Part shown: positions 43,091-51,055 of the stretch, piece after piece | Layout of the letters: the number at the start of each line of letters is the position of its first letter | Position numbering within the stretch: the first letter of the stretch is position 1 | From: Acidobacteriota bacterium | Lineage (GTDB): Bacteria > Acidobacteriota > Vicinamibacteria > Vicinamibacterales > UBA2999 | Assembly: GCA_021730945.1 (NCBI GenBank) | Contig: JAKFYH010000042.1 | Span: forward strand, 78,924 to 142,923 | Length of the DNA: 64,000 bases | Direction: 5' to 3' | The notes under the pieces: generated by a model | What the model was told of the DNA's origin: nothing | What the model saw: the letters and a program-made list of their open reading frames with translations, nothing else | The model's database searches: none | Made by a program: the position numbers and the translations under genes

Positions 43091-43354
43091 TCAGCCCCCC
43101 GCCATCGTCGGAACAATCTCGACCCGATCGCCATCGGCGATCGGGTGGCGGTCGACCGCGTGCAGGATCATCTCGTCGTTGACGGCGACGTTGTAGAGGG
43201 GGTCGTCCAGTTCCTTCCCGAGCCCCGGCGCCAGCCGCTCGAGCGCCTCGATCAATTGGCCGACCGACGCCACAGCTTCGCGCACCACCAGGGACGCGCC
43301 GCCGGCCGCCGGCTGCAGTGCTGCCGGGAAGTTAACGGTCACGGCCAAGGGCAC
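43091..43354 (-). CDS. MoaD/ThiS-family sulfur carrier protein
   Basis: 87 residues from GTG 43354 ending in the required Gly-Gly (VEIVPTMAGG). Beta-grasp features: VTVNFPAALQPAAGG, LIEALERLAPGLGKELDDPL, VNDEMILHAVDRHPIADGD. It overlaps the aldehyde ferredoxin oxidoreductase gene by 23 nt. MoaD homologues adjacent to AOR genes are thought to deliver sulfur for the tungsto/molybdopterin cofactor; this neighbourhood fits that role rather than thiamin synthesis. Confidence 0.85.
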   Translation of the reverse strand: MPLAVTVNFPAALQPAAGGASLVVREAVASVGQLIEALERLAPGLGKELDDPLYNVAVNDEMILHAVDRHPIADGDRVEIVPTMAGG

Positions 43355-45287
43355 CCACCAGTTCCTTTCGCCACGCGTCTTCCGGCGCGCCGTCGCTGGC
43401 CAGCCGTGAGATGGCGTAGAAGCGGGACAGCATGGCGTCGAACTCGTCGCGATCGATCCGCTCGCCCCGGAACGGCCCGCTGGGGTTTGGCTCGTCGAAC
43501 CAGCGGTCGGGCAGCGTGTCGTCCTTCCGCCGCACCCCCAGGCGATGGTTGATCATCCGCTCCACACCCATCACGTTGAGGCCGCATTGCTCGAGCGCCT
43601 CGTCGGTAAAGGCCAGGCCGGTGACATTGGCCAGTTGCTCGCGAAACTCGGGGAGGCCTGGCAGCGACGGGCTGTTGAACAGCTTGGTCGTGAAGCGGCA
43701 CATGCCGACCGAATCGCCGACCGCGTAAATGTTCTCGCACGCGCGGACCGCGCGTTCCTTGCCGACGTAGCTGTTGGGCTCGGCGCTGACCGCACCGCCG
43801 TACAACTCCGACTTGAACACCGGGTTGTCGTTGATGCGCGCGTTGATCTCGAGCGTCGCGCGATTGCGCAAGTGATCCATGCCTCGGGTGGCCACCGCCA
43901 GGCCGAGCGCAAAGGCCTTCAGAATACGCGCGTCATGCGGATCACTCTGGCCCAGGCCCTTCACCGCGATCCGATACTTGAGCGCCACGGCCGGGTAGTG
44001 CCCCTGCTCCACCGCCCGCGTGCTGGCCGCGAGCACGCTGCCGAAGCCCTCGCGCCGCGCCATCTGGAACAGCAACCTCTCAATCGTCTCAGCATCTCCC
44101 CACGTAAGCGTGATCCCGCCGGTGTGTTCGGCGGTGATGATGCCGCGCTGGAACAGCTCAAACGCCCAGCCGATGGCCGACCCGGTCGAGGCGGTATCGA
44201 GGCCGAGATCGTTGCAGATGTTGTTGAGCCTGATGACCGACGCCACGCTGTCGATCCCGAGGTTGGGTCCGAACTTGCCGAGCGTCACGTACTCGGGGCC
44301 GTCGCCCTGGTCGTACTTGTCCGGCGTGGCGCTGTGCAGGTCGTTCAGCGGCCGGCAGTTGACCGGGCAGCGGAAGCAGCCCGCCATCCCCGGCCGATGG
44401 GCGTCGAAATGTTCGGCATCAAGGCCGTCGCTCCAGGTGGTCTCCTGGTTGTTCTTGGTGCCCATCGCGCCCAGCAGCCGGCTCGGCTTATAGAGAAAGG
44501 GCGTGCCCGTCTTCGACAGCGCATTCTTCACCACCGACGTCGCCAGCAACTTCTGTGCGATCGTGCGGTTGTAGACCTTGTACGGCTGTGCGGTCGGCAG
44601 TTCGCGAGTCGGCGCCAGAGTGACGATCGCCTTCAGGCGCAGCGAGCCCATCTTGGCGCCTGGACCGCCACGCGCGTAGATGGCCTTCGGACCGGCCATG
44701 ATGCCGCTCGTCAGCACCTGGTTCTCACCGGCCCGCGTGATATTGACCATCGCCAGGTTGCGAGCCCAGGTGCCGCCCACGTCGCGAGCCACTGCCTCGC
44801 GCATGTCGAGGTTGTCCAGGCCGGCGTAGGGCGTGGCGTCCTCGAAGGAGACGACGCCGTCGCGAATCATCAGCAGCGTCCACGCCGCCGCCTGCCCGTA
44901 GAGCACGAGATGATCAAAGCCGTTCATGCGCAGGAACGACGGAAAGTAGTCGCCGGCATTGGAATCGAGCAGCACGCCGGACTCGGGCGACCACGAGGTG
45001 CAGTTCCCCCTCGCGGCGCTTGGCACCAGTCCGGTCAGCAACCCCGATCCAAAGATTAGCGGGATGCCCGGATCGAGCGGGGTGAGCGTCTCATCCAGCA
45101 GCCGGTGCAGGTAGTACATGTTGGCGCCGCGGCCGCCGAGCACGGTGCGGACCACGGCCAGCGGCGTGAACGCCTGCCGCGTCTCGCGGCGCTCGAGGTC
45201 CACAAACAGGGTCGCGCCCTGCGAGGGGAACTGCGCCTCGCGCGGCATCTCGTCCAGCAATCGGGCGACGCGGTCGCGAACGGCCAT
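43332..45287 (-). CDS. Aldehyde ferredoxin oxidoreductase-family tungsto/molybdoenzyme
   Basis: 651 residues. AOR landmarks: an N-terminal beta domain with LGGRGANMYYLHRLLDE, the cluster cysteines C304, C307, C311 (AGCFRCPVNC) with a later Cys in VGDSVGMCRFTTK, and pterin-binding segments TGSAIGWAFELFQRG and LGLAVATRGMDHLRNR. Members oxidise aldehydes or reduce acids with ferredoxin, using two pterin cofactors. An AOR in an aerobic-looking acidobacterium is not typical of hyperthermophiles but such distant members occur. A TATACT lies 6 nt upstream of ATG 45287. First gene of the Mo/W operon. Confidence 0.9.
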   Translation of the reverse strand: MAVRDRVARLLDEMPREAQFPSQGATLFVDLERRETRQAFTPLAVVRTVLGGRGANMYYLHRLLDETLTPLDPGIPLIFGSGLLTGLVPSAARGNCTSWSPESGVLLDSNAGDYFPSFLRMNGFDHLVLYGQAAAWTLLMIRDGVVSFEDATPYAGLDNLDMREAVARDVGGTWARNLAMVNITRAGENQVLTSGIMAGPKAIYARGGPGAKMGSLRLKAIVTLAPTRELPTAQPYKVYNRTIAQKLLATSVVKNALSKTGTPFLYKPSRLLGAMGTKNNQETTWSDGLDAEHFDAHRPGMAGCFRCPVNCRPLNDLHSATPDKYDQGDGPEYVTLGKFGPNLGIDSVASVIRLNNICNDLGLDTASTGSAIGWAFELFQRGIITAEHTGGITLTWGDAETIERLLFQMARREGFGSVLAASTRAVEQGHYPAVALKYRIAVKGLGQSDPHDARILKAFALGLAVATRGMDHLRNRATLEINARINDNPVFKSELYGGAVSAEPNSYVGKERAVRACENIYAVGDSVGMCRFTTKLFNSPSLPGLPEFREQLANVTGLAFTDEALEQCGLNVMGVERMINHRLGVRRKDDTLPDRWFDEPNPSGPFRGERIDRDEFDAMLSRFYAISRLASDGAPEDAWRKELVGALGRDR

Positions 45288-45293
45288 GGGTTC

Positions 45294-45365
45294 AGTATAA
45301 GAGGGTCCTGGGGCTCGGGTCTTGGGACCTGGGCCCTAGGTCTTGGGCGTCGTCCGGCTTAGAAT
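45294..45365. promoter_or_regulatory. Divergent promoters around a CCTGGG repeat
   Basis: Minus: TATACT (45299-45294) 6 nt before ATG 45287. Plus: TAGAAT (45360-45365) 7 nt before ATG 45373. The space between (45302-45348) is the CCTGGG/TCTTGGG simple repeat. Confidence 0.6.
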
Positions 45366-45372
45366 CCCCCTT

Positions 45373-47085
45373 ATGCGACGAGCCCTCTTCGCGCTGACCG
45401 GAGCCTTCCTGATCATGACCACCTCGTCTGCTCAACAGATTCAGCCCGGCGATCGCCCGTCCGGAAACCTCCGCGGCACCAGGTCGCCTGCGGTCGGACG
45501 CCACGGCATGATCGCCACCAGCCAGTCGCTGGCCTCTGCCGCCGGACTGAGGGTGCTGCAAGGCGGCGGCAACGCGATTGACGCCGCCGTGACCGCCGCG
45601 GCCGTGCTGGCGGTCGTCGAGCCCAGCATGAACGGCATTGGCGGCGACCTGCTGGCCATCGTCTACGACGCGAAGACGAAGAAGTTGTACGGCCTCGACT
45701 CGACCGGACGATCGGCCTACGCCGCCACGCCGGAGGAATTCGCCAGGCGCGGATTGAAGACTGTGCCGGGCAACGGACCGCTCTCGGTCGACGTGCCGGG
45801 CGTCGTCGAAGGCTGGCACCAGTTGCTGACGCGCTTTGGCACCATCTCGCTGGCCCAGGCACTGGCGCCGGCCATTGTCCACGCCCGCGACGGCTTCCCG
45901 GTGGCCGAGTTGATGGCCAACGAGTGGAAGGACAACGAGAAGTTGCTCGCGCGCGATCCGGCCACCGCGGCGACGTTCCTGCCGGCGGGAAAGCCCCTGG
46001 CGCTGGGCGACATGTTTTCGAATCCGCGGCTGGCGCGCAGCCTGGAGCTCGTCGCCAAGGAGGGCCGCGACGCGTTTTACAAGGGCGCCCTCGCCCGCGC
46101 CATCGTCGCCGACTTGAAGGCACGGGATGGCCTGCTCGACATGCGCGACTTCGCCGAGCACAAGGCCGATTGGGTGGACCCGATCGGCGTGAACTATCGC
46201 GGCTACGACGTGATGGAGATGCCGCCCAGCACGCAGGGCTTCGTGGCGCTCGAAATGTTGAACATCATGGAGGGGTTCGACATCAAGGCCCTGGGCCATA
46301 ACTCGGCCGACTACCTCCACGTCGTGACCGAAGCCAAGCGCATCGCGTTTGCCGATCGCGGCGCCTACCTGGCCGACCGCGACCACATGGCGGCCGACAT
46401 CATGAAGACGCTGCTGTCGAAGGACTACGCGGCCACGCGCCGCAAGCAAATCGACATGAGCAAGGCCGCAGCCAGTTACGCCGCCGGCACGGCGGCAGGG
46501 GCGGGCCGGACGGCGCCGGACTTTGCCGGCCGCGACCTGGGCGACACCATCTACCTGACCGCGGCCGACGGCAACGGCAACGTCGTGTCATTCATTCAGT
46601 CGCTGTTCAGCGCGTTCGGCGCCGGCTTCGTCGCCGGCGAGACCGGCATTACCCTGCACAATCGCGGATCTGGTTTCGTACTGACCCCGGGACATCCGAA
46701 CCAGATCGGTCCTCACAAGCGTCCCCTGCACACGCTGGTGCCGGCCATGGTGATGAAGGACGGCAAGCCGTGGGTGGCGTTTGGCGTGATGGGCGGCGAC
46801 AACCAGGCCCAGGCGCACGCGCAGGTCGTCGCCAACTTCGTCGACTTCGGCATGCATGTGCAGGAGGCCGGCGATGCGGCGCGCATGCGGCACGTGGGCA
46901 GCCGGCTGGCCCTGGAGAGCGGCATCGGTGCCGATGTCCGTAGGGCGCTCGAGGCCAGGGGACATACGGTGTCGGACGGCCGTGGCCAAATGGGCGGCTA
47001 CCAGGCGATCTTCATCGATCCCCGGACCGGTGTCATGCTCGGCGGGTCGGACCTTCGAAAAGACGGACTCGCCATCGGGTGGTAA
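45373..47085 (+). CDS. ggt: Gamma-glutamyltransferase
   Basis: 570 residues from ATG 45373; an extension to 45343 crosses the promoter. Signal peptide MRRALFALTGAFLIMTTSSA then QQ. The conserved core GMIATSQSLASAAGLRVLQG GGNAIDAAV, STGRSAYAATPEEF and DLGDTIYLTAADGNGNVVSF identify the family; the nucleophile Thr392 begins the small subunit after autocleavage. The substrate-binding GSGFVLTPGHPN region follows. It transfers or hydrolyses gamma-glutamyl groups of glutathione in the periplasm. Confidence 0.93.
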   Translation: MRRALFALTGAFLIMTTSSAQQIQPGDRPSGNLRGTRSPAVGRHGMIATSQSLASAAGLRVLQGGGNAIDAAVTAAAVLAVVEPSMNGIGGDLLAIVYDAKTKKLYGLDSTGRSAYAATPEEFARRGLKTVPGNGPLSVDVPGVVEGWHQLLTRFGTISLAQALAPAIVHARDGFPVAELMANEWKDNEKLLARDPATAATFLPAGKPLALGDMFSNPRLARSLELVAKEGRDAFYKGALARAIVADLKARDGLLDMRDFAEHKADWVDPIGVNYRGYDVMEMPPSTQGFVALEMLNIMEGFDIKALGHNSADYLHVVTEAKRIAFADRGAYLADRDHMAADIMKTLLSKDYAATRRKQIDMSKAAASYAAGTAAGAGRTAPDFAGRDLGDTIYLTAADGNGNVVSFIQSLFSAFGAGFVAGETGITLHNRGSGFVLTPGHPNQIGPHKRPLHTLVPAMVMKDGKPWVAFGVMGGDNQAQAHAQVVANFVDFGMHVQEAGDAARMRHVGSRLALESGIGADVRRALEARGHTVSDGRGQMGGYQAIFIDPRTGVMLGGSDLRKDGLAIGW

Positions 47086-47089
47086 CCCA

Positions 47090-47130
47090 AATAGGGTGCT
47101 TAGGGTGCGTACAGGTGCCTATGGTGCCAA
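47090..47130. repeat. GGTGCTTAGGGTGCG repeat
   Basis: AGGGTGCTTAGGGTGCGTAC and variants after the ggt gene. A near-identical inverted copy lies at 43043-43064 between the MoaD and large-subunit genes. AGGTGC family. Confidence 0.55.
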
Positions 47131-47144
47131 GGAAGAAGTGCACA

Positions 47145-47810
47145 ATGCGTTTAGTGACATTCGTCGTGGCTCTCGCGTTGGTGGGTTCGGTCGCGTGTGG
47201 ACAGTCTGCAGCCGAAAAGCAGGCCGAGCAGGCCGCCGAGGATTTAAAGAAGGCGGCTGAGGCCGCGGTCGAAGCCCAGAAGCAGGGCGGCGACCTCGGC
47301 AAGGGCATGGCCGACCTTGGCAAGGCCATGCAAGGCATGGCGGCCGCCATGAACGGCGGCGACGGCAAGCCGGTCGACCCGGTGTCAGGTGACGCTCTCA
47401 AGAGCACCCTGCCCACCGTGGCGGGCTGGCAGATGGATGACCCGCGCACCGAGCGCATGACCTCACCGATCGCCTTCTCGCAGGTGGAGTCCGAATTCAA
47501 GAAGGGCGATGCGGCGATCGAAGTGAAGGTGGTCGATACCGGTTTCGCGCAGATGCTGATCGCGCCGTGGGCCATGTTCATGGCCAGCGGCTTCAGCCGC
47601 GAAACCAGCGACGGCTACGAGAAAGCCACCACGGTCGCCGGCCAACCCGGGTTCGAGAAGTGGGACAAGGACGATAAACACGGCGAGCTCAACGTATTCG
47701 TGGCCAAGCGCTTCCTGGTCACCATCGAGGGCCGCGATCTGGCCGACACCAAGGTGCTGCACGAATTTGCCGCGAAGATGGACTTCGGCAAGTTCGCCGG
47801 ATTGAAATAG
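47145..47810 (+). CDS. Lipoprotein with alanine/lysine-rich coiled region, unknown
   Basis: 221 residues from ATG 47145 (the longer GTG frame from 47079 overlaps the ggt stop and repeat). N-terminal MRLVTFVVALALVGSVACGQ with a weak lipobox (SVAC). Residues about 25-75 are a charged coiled-coil (KQAEQAAEDLKKAAEAAVEA), and the rest is a beta-rich domain (FSQVESEFKKGDAAIEVKVV; ETSDGYEKATTVAGQPGFEK). The second part resembles yfaZ/lipoprotein YajG-like domains only loosely. Convergent with the epimerase; hairpin terminator follows. Confidence 0.7.
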   Translation: MRLVTFVVALALVGSVACGQSAAEKQAEQAAEDLKKAAEAAVEAQKQGGDLGKGMADLGKAMQGMAAAMNGGDGKPVDPVSGDALKSTLPTVAGWQMDDPRTERMTSPIAFSQVESEFKKGDAAIEVKVVDTGFAQMLIAPWAMFMASGFSRETSDGYEKATTVAGQPGFEKWDKDDKHGELNVFVAKRFLVTIEGRDLADTKVLHEFAAKMDFGKFAGLK

Positions 47811-47818
47811 TGCCAGGA

Positions 47819-47840
47819 GGCCGGCACTTCAGTGCCGGCC
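47819..47840. terminator. Perfect 10-bp hairpin between convergent genes
   Basis: GGCCGGCACT-TC-AGTGCCGGCC between the lipoprotein (ends 47810) and the epimerase (ends 47849). Same ACTTCAGT-type loop as other hairpins in these genomes. Confidence 0.6.
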
Positions 47841-47848
47841 CACCGGTC

Positions 47849-48871
47849 TCACAACCTGAAGCCCGCCTTCAGCGGATCGTCGCCGTCAATCAGGAAGGTG
47901 TGCTCGCCGGTGATCCAGGCCGAGCCTTCAATCTCGGGCACGATCGCCGGCCGCCCATCGACCGTCACGCGCTCCAACACCCGGCCAGAGAACAAGGTGC
48001 CGACGATGCTCTCGTGCACGAAGGGCAGGTCGTCCAGGAGCAGCCCCATGTCATTGAGGACGGCCATCACCGCCGCGGTGCCGGTGCCGCACGGCGAGCG
48101 ATCGACTTCGGCGTCGGCGAACACGGTGACGTTGCGCAGGTGCGCCTCGGGCGACTGGGCCGGCGCGGTGAAGATGGTGCCGTAGATGCCGTTCAGCCCC
48201 GGGTCGTTGGGATGCACCACCTGCCGCAACTTCTCCACTTCACGCGCGATCACCATCCCGAGCTTGCGCAGTTCCGGCAGGTGCGCGGCGTCAATCGGCA
48301 GGCCGGCCGCCTCGGCATCGACGATCGCGTAGAAAGCGCCGCCGAACGCGACGTCGACCGGAACCTTCCGCGCGCCGAGCGGAACCAGCAGCGACGGCTC
48401 GAACACAAACGAGGGCACGTTGCGAAAGGCCACGGACTCCACCCGGGCGGCGTCTCCGCGGTAGGTGAGGTCGGCTCGCGCCACCACCCGCCCGGCCGGC
48501 GTGTCGTAGCGCAGCTCCACCGTCGGCGGCTGGCCTCCCCGCGACGACCAGATCAGGCCACGTTCGAGGGCAATGGTGGTGACGGCGATGATGCCGTGGC
48601 CGCACATGGTGCTCCAACCCTCGTTGTGCATGAACAGGATGCCGGCGTGACCATCGTCTGTCACCGGCTCGGTGAGCAGCGCCCCGTACATGTCGGTGTG
48701 GCCACGAGGCTCGAGCATGATCGACTTGCGCAGGTGGTCGAGCCGCTTCATGGCCCACGCCCGCTTGTCGATCATGGTGCGGCCCTCGGGGGCGGGCAGC
48801 CCGTCGGTGACCAGGCGCAGCGGCTCGCCGGCGGTATGAGAGTCGATCGATTGGATGCGATGAACCAACAC
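47849..48871 (-). CDS. Proline racemase-family enzyme, probably 4-hydroxyproline 2-epimerase
   Basis: 340 residues from GTG 48871, preceded 5 nt upstream by TACACT; longer frames only translate the adjacent CAGATGAC repeat. Both catalytic cysteines are present: C90 in STMCGHGI and C261 in RSPCGTGT. Two cysteines indicate epimerase/racemase rather than the Thr-containing trans-3-hydroxyproline dehydratase. Other landmarks: SIDSHTAGEPLRLVTDGLP and FADAEVDRSPCG. In hydroxyproline degradation it converts trans-4-hydroxy-L-proline to the D-epimer; the ornithine-cyclodeaminase homologue at 51056 could supply the later imine-reductase step. Confidence 0.88.
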   Translation of the reverse strand: MLVHRIQSIDSHTAGEPLRLVTDGLPAPEGRTMIDKRAWAMKRLDHLRKSIMLEPRGHTDMYGALLTEPVTDDGHAGILFMHNEGWSTMCGHGIIAVTTIALERGLIWSSRGGQPPTVELRYDTPAGRVVARADLTYRGDAARVESVAFRNVPSFVFEPSLLVPLGARKVPVDVAFGGAFYAIVDAEAAGLPIDAAHLPELRKLGMVIAREVEKLRQVVHPNDPGLNGIYGTIFTAPAQSPEAHLRNVTVFADAEVDRSPCGTGTAAVMAVLNDMGLLLDDLPFVHESIVGTLFSGRVLERVTVDGRPAIVPEIEGSAWITGEHTFLIDGDDPLKAGFRL

Positions 48872-48876
48872 CGATG

Positions 48877-48882
48877 AGTGTA
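48877..48882 (-). promoter_or_regulatory. -10-like TACACT, 5 nt before GTG
   Basis: On the minus strand, TACACT (48882-48877) is followed by 5 nt and GTG 48871. It lies between the coding start and the repeat array, so it fixes the start choice. Confidence 0.5.
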
Positions 48883-48887
48883 TCCCA

Positions 48888-49467
48888 GGGCCGCAGATGA
48901 CACAGATGACGCAGATATCAACCGGGGCCACAGATGACACAGATGACGCAAAGGTCAACCAGGGCCGCAGATGACACAGATGACGCAGATGGTGCAGATA
49001 TCAACCGGGGCCGCAGAGGACACAGATGGCGCAGAGATCAACCGGGGCCGCAGATGACGCAGATGACGCAGATGTCAACCGGGGCCGCAGATGACACAGA
49101 TGGCGCAGAGATCAACCGGGGCCGCAGAGGACGCAGATGACGCAGAGATCAACCGGGGCCGCAGAGGACACAGATGGCGCAGATATCAACCGGGGCCGCA
49201 GATGACGCAGATGGCGCAGATATCAACCGGGGCCGCAGATCACGCAGATGGCGCAGATATCAACCGGGGCCGCAGAGGACGCAGATGGCGCAGATATCAA
49301 CCGGGGCCGCAGAGGACGCAGATGGCGCAGATATCAACCGGGGCCGCAGATGACGCAGATGACGCAGATGTCAACCGGGGCCGCAGAGGACACAGATGGC
49401 GCAGATATCAACCGGGGCCGCAGATGACGCAGATGGCGCAGATGTCAACCGGGGCCGCAGAGGACAC
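48888..49467 (+). repeat. Left arm of inverted repeat array (about 15-16 units of 37 bp)
   Basis: Units of about 37 bp: three 9-mers of (G/A)CAGATGAC type followed by ATCAACCGGGGCC. Units differ by single substitutions (ATGGC, AGAGAT, GTGTC). The array spans about 580 bp in one orientation. It contains no gene: open frames through it are repeat translations of low complexity. The central 80 bp (49468-49548) is unique and holds the stem GCGCC-AGAAT-GGCGC. Confidence 0.92.
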
Positions 49468-49548
49468 GGAGAACACCGGGGGACGCGATTCGACGCGGCG
49501 CCAGAATGGCGCTCGGCGGGGCTAGGCCGGCCCTCGCCGAATCGCATC

Positions 49549-50115
49549 ACAATCTGCGTAATCTGTGTCATCTGCGGCTCTGGTTTGCGTTCGGCGTCAC
49601 CTGTGTCATCTGCGGCTCTGGTTTGCGTTCGGCGTCACCTGTGTCATCTGCGGCTCTGATTCGCGTTCGGCGTCATCTGTGTCATCTGCGGCTCTGGTTT
49701 GCGTTCGGAGCCACCTGTGTCATCTGCGGCTCTGATTCGAGTTCGGCGTCGTCTGTGTCATCTGTGGCCCTGGTTGATATCTGCGTCATCTGTGTCATCT
49801 GCGGCTCTGGTTTGCGTTCGGCGTCACCTGTGTCATCTGCGGCTCTGATTCGCGTTCGGCGTCGTCTGTGTCATCTGCGGCTCTGATTCGCGTTCGGAGT
49901 CACCTGTGTCATCTGCGGCTCTGATTCGCGTTCGGCGTCATCTGTGTCATCTGTGGCCCTGGTTGATATCTGCGTCATCTGTGTCATCTGTGGCCCTGGG
50001 TTGATATCTGCACCATCTGCGTCATCTGCGGCCCCGGTTGACATCTGCGTCGTCTGTGTCATCTGTGGCCCTGGTTGATATCTGCGTCATCTGTGTCATC
50101 TGCGGCTCTGATTCG
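49549..50115 (-). repeat. Right arm of inverted repeat array (about 15 units of 38 bp)
   Basis: The opposite orientation of the same core (CATCTGTGTCATCTGCGGC) repeated with period 38 bp; spacer TCTGATTCGCGTTCGGCGT or TCTGGTTTGCGTTCGG in most units, and the left-arm-type CCCTGGTTGATATCTGCG in some. With the left arm it makes a 1.2-kb inverted repeat able to extrude as a long imperfect hairpin. Confidence 0.92.
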
Positions 50116-50124
50116 CTTTCGACG

Positions 50125-50130
50125 TAATCT
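50125..50130 (+). promoter_or_regulatory. -10-like TAATCT, 10 nt before GTG
   Basis: TAATCT is followed by 10 nt and GTG 50141, directly after the repeat arm. Confidence 0.4.
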
Positions 50131-50140
50131 GTCTCCGTCT

Positions 50141-51046
50141 GTGTTGGCGTATTACTCGGATCATTTCGTCCTGCCGCTGCCGGAGGGTCACAAGTTTCCC
50201 ATGGCGAAGTACTCGCGCCTGCGCGAGCGGGTCCTCGCTGAAGGGATCGTCGCGCCCGAGGACTTGATCGAGGCACCGGCGGCCGCATGGGACGACTTGC
50301 GGCTGGTGCACGACCCGGCTTACGTTGATGCCGTGGCCGCCGGCACCGTGCCGTCCGAGGTGCAGCGCCGCATCGGCTTCCCGTGGTCGCCGCACATGGT
50401 CGAGCGCGCGCGCCGGTCGGTCGGCGCCACCATCGCCGCCGCCCACGCGGCACTGGACCACGGGATGGCCGCCAACCTCGCGGGTGGCACGCACCACGCG
50501 TTCGCGGATCGCGGCGAGGGCTTCTGCGTGTTCAACGACGTCGCCGTGGCCGCGCGCGTGCTGCAGCGCGATCACCACGCCCGCCGCATTGCCGTCGTCG
50601 ACCTCGACGTGCACCAGGGCAATGGCACCGCGGCCATCTTTGCCGGCGACCCATCGGTGTTCACCTTTTCGATGCACGGCGCGCAGAACTTCCCGTTCCG
50701 CAAGGAGGTGAGCAGCCTGGACGTCCCCCTGGCCGACGGCACCGGCGACGAGGAGTACCTGGCCGCGCTGCGCACCCACCTGCCGGCGGTATTGAACGGC
50801 CACCAGCCCGATTTCGTCTTCTATCTTGCCGGCGCCGATCCGTATGAGGGCGACCGGCTGGGACGCCTCAAGATGAGCATCGATGGCTTGCGTCAGCGCG
50901 ACGAGATCGTGATTGGCGCCTGCCGGCAGGCCGGGTTGCCGCTCGCCATTTCCATGAGCGGTGGCTACGCTCCCGACATCGACGCCATCGTCACCATTCA
51001 CGCCAACACGATCCGTGCAGCCGTTCGGAGCCTAATCGGTGTTTAA
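50141..51046 (+). CDS. Histone-deacetylase-family zinc deacetylase
   Basis: 301 residues from GTG 50141 (MLAYYSDHFVLPLPEGHKFP); upstream frame is repeat. Deacetylase active-site motifs: H118-H119 in GGTHHAFADRGEGFC, zinc ligands D156 and H158 in VDLDVHQGNGT, and D233 in LAGADPYEGDRLG. The substitution of the usual catalytic Tyr position is GGYAPD at the C-terminal end. Bacterial class II-like members deacetylate acetoin or polyamines (acuC/aphA-like); here no acetoin genes are adjacent. It is followed at 10 bp by an ornithine-cyclodeaminase homologue. Confidence 0.9.
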   Translation: MLAYYSDHFVLPLPEGHKFPMAKYSRLRERVLAEGIVAPEDLIEAPAAAWDDLRLVHDPAYVDAVAAGTVPSEVQRRIGFPWSPHMVERARRSVGATIAAAHAALDHGMAANLAGGTHHAFADRGEGFCVFNDVAVAARVLQRDHHARRIAVVDLDVHQGNGTAAIFAGDPSVFTFSMHGAQNFPFRKEVSSLDVPLADGTGDEEYLAALRTHLPAVLNGHQPDFVFYLAGADPYEGDRLGRLKMSIDGLRQRDEIVIGACRQAGLPLAISMSGGYAPDIDAIVTIHANTIRAAVRSLIGV

Positions 51047-51055
51047 TCGGTGGCC

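Noticed and set aside
48888..50115. CRISPR array
   Set aside because: The period (37/38 bp) looks suggestive, but the 'spacers' repeat the same short core and are not unique, units differ gradually, the two arms are inverted, and no cas gene is nearby.
50075..50140. Longer N-terminus for the deacetylase starting in the repeat
   Set aside because: The extra residues are translations of the repeat (MISASSVSSAALIRF) and lie upstream of the TAATCT; GTG 50141 starts exactly at the conserved fold.
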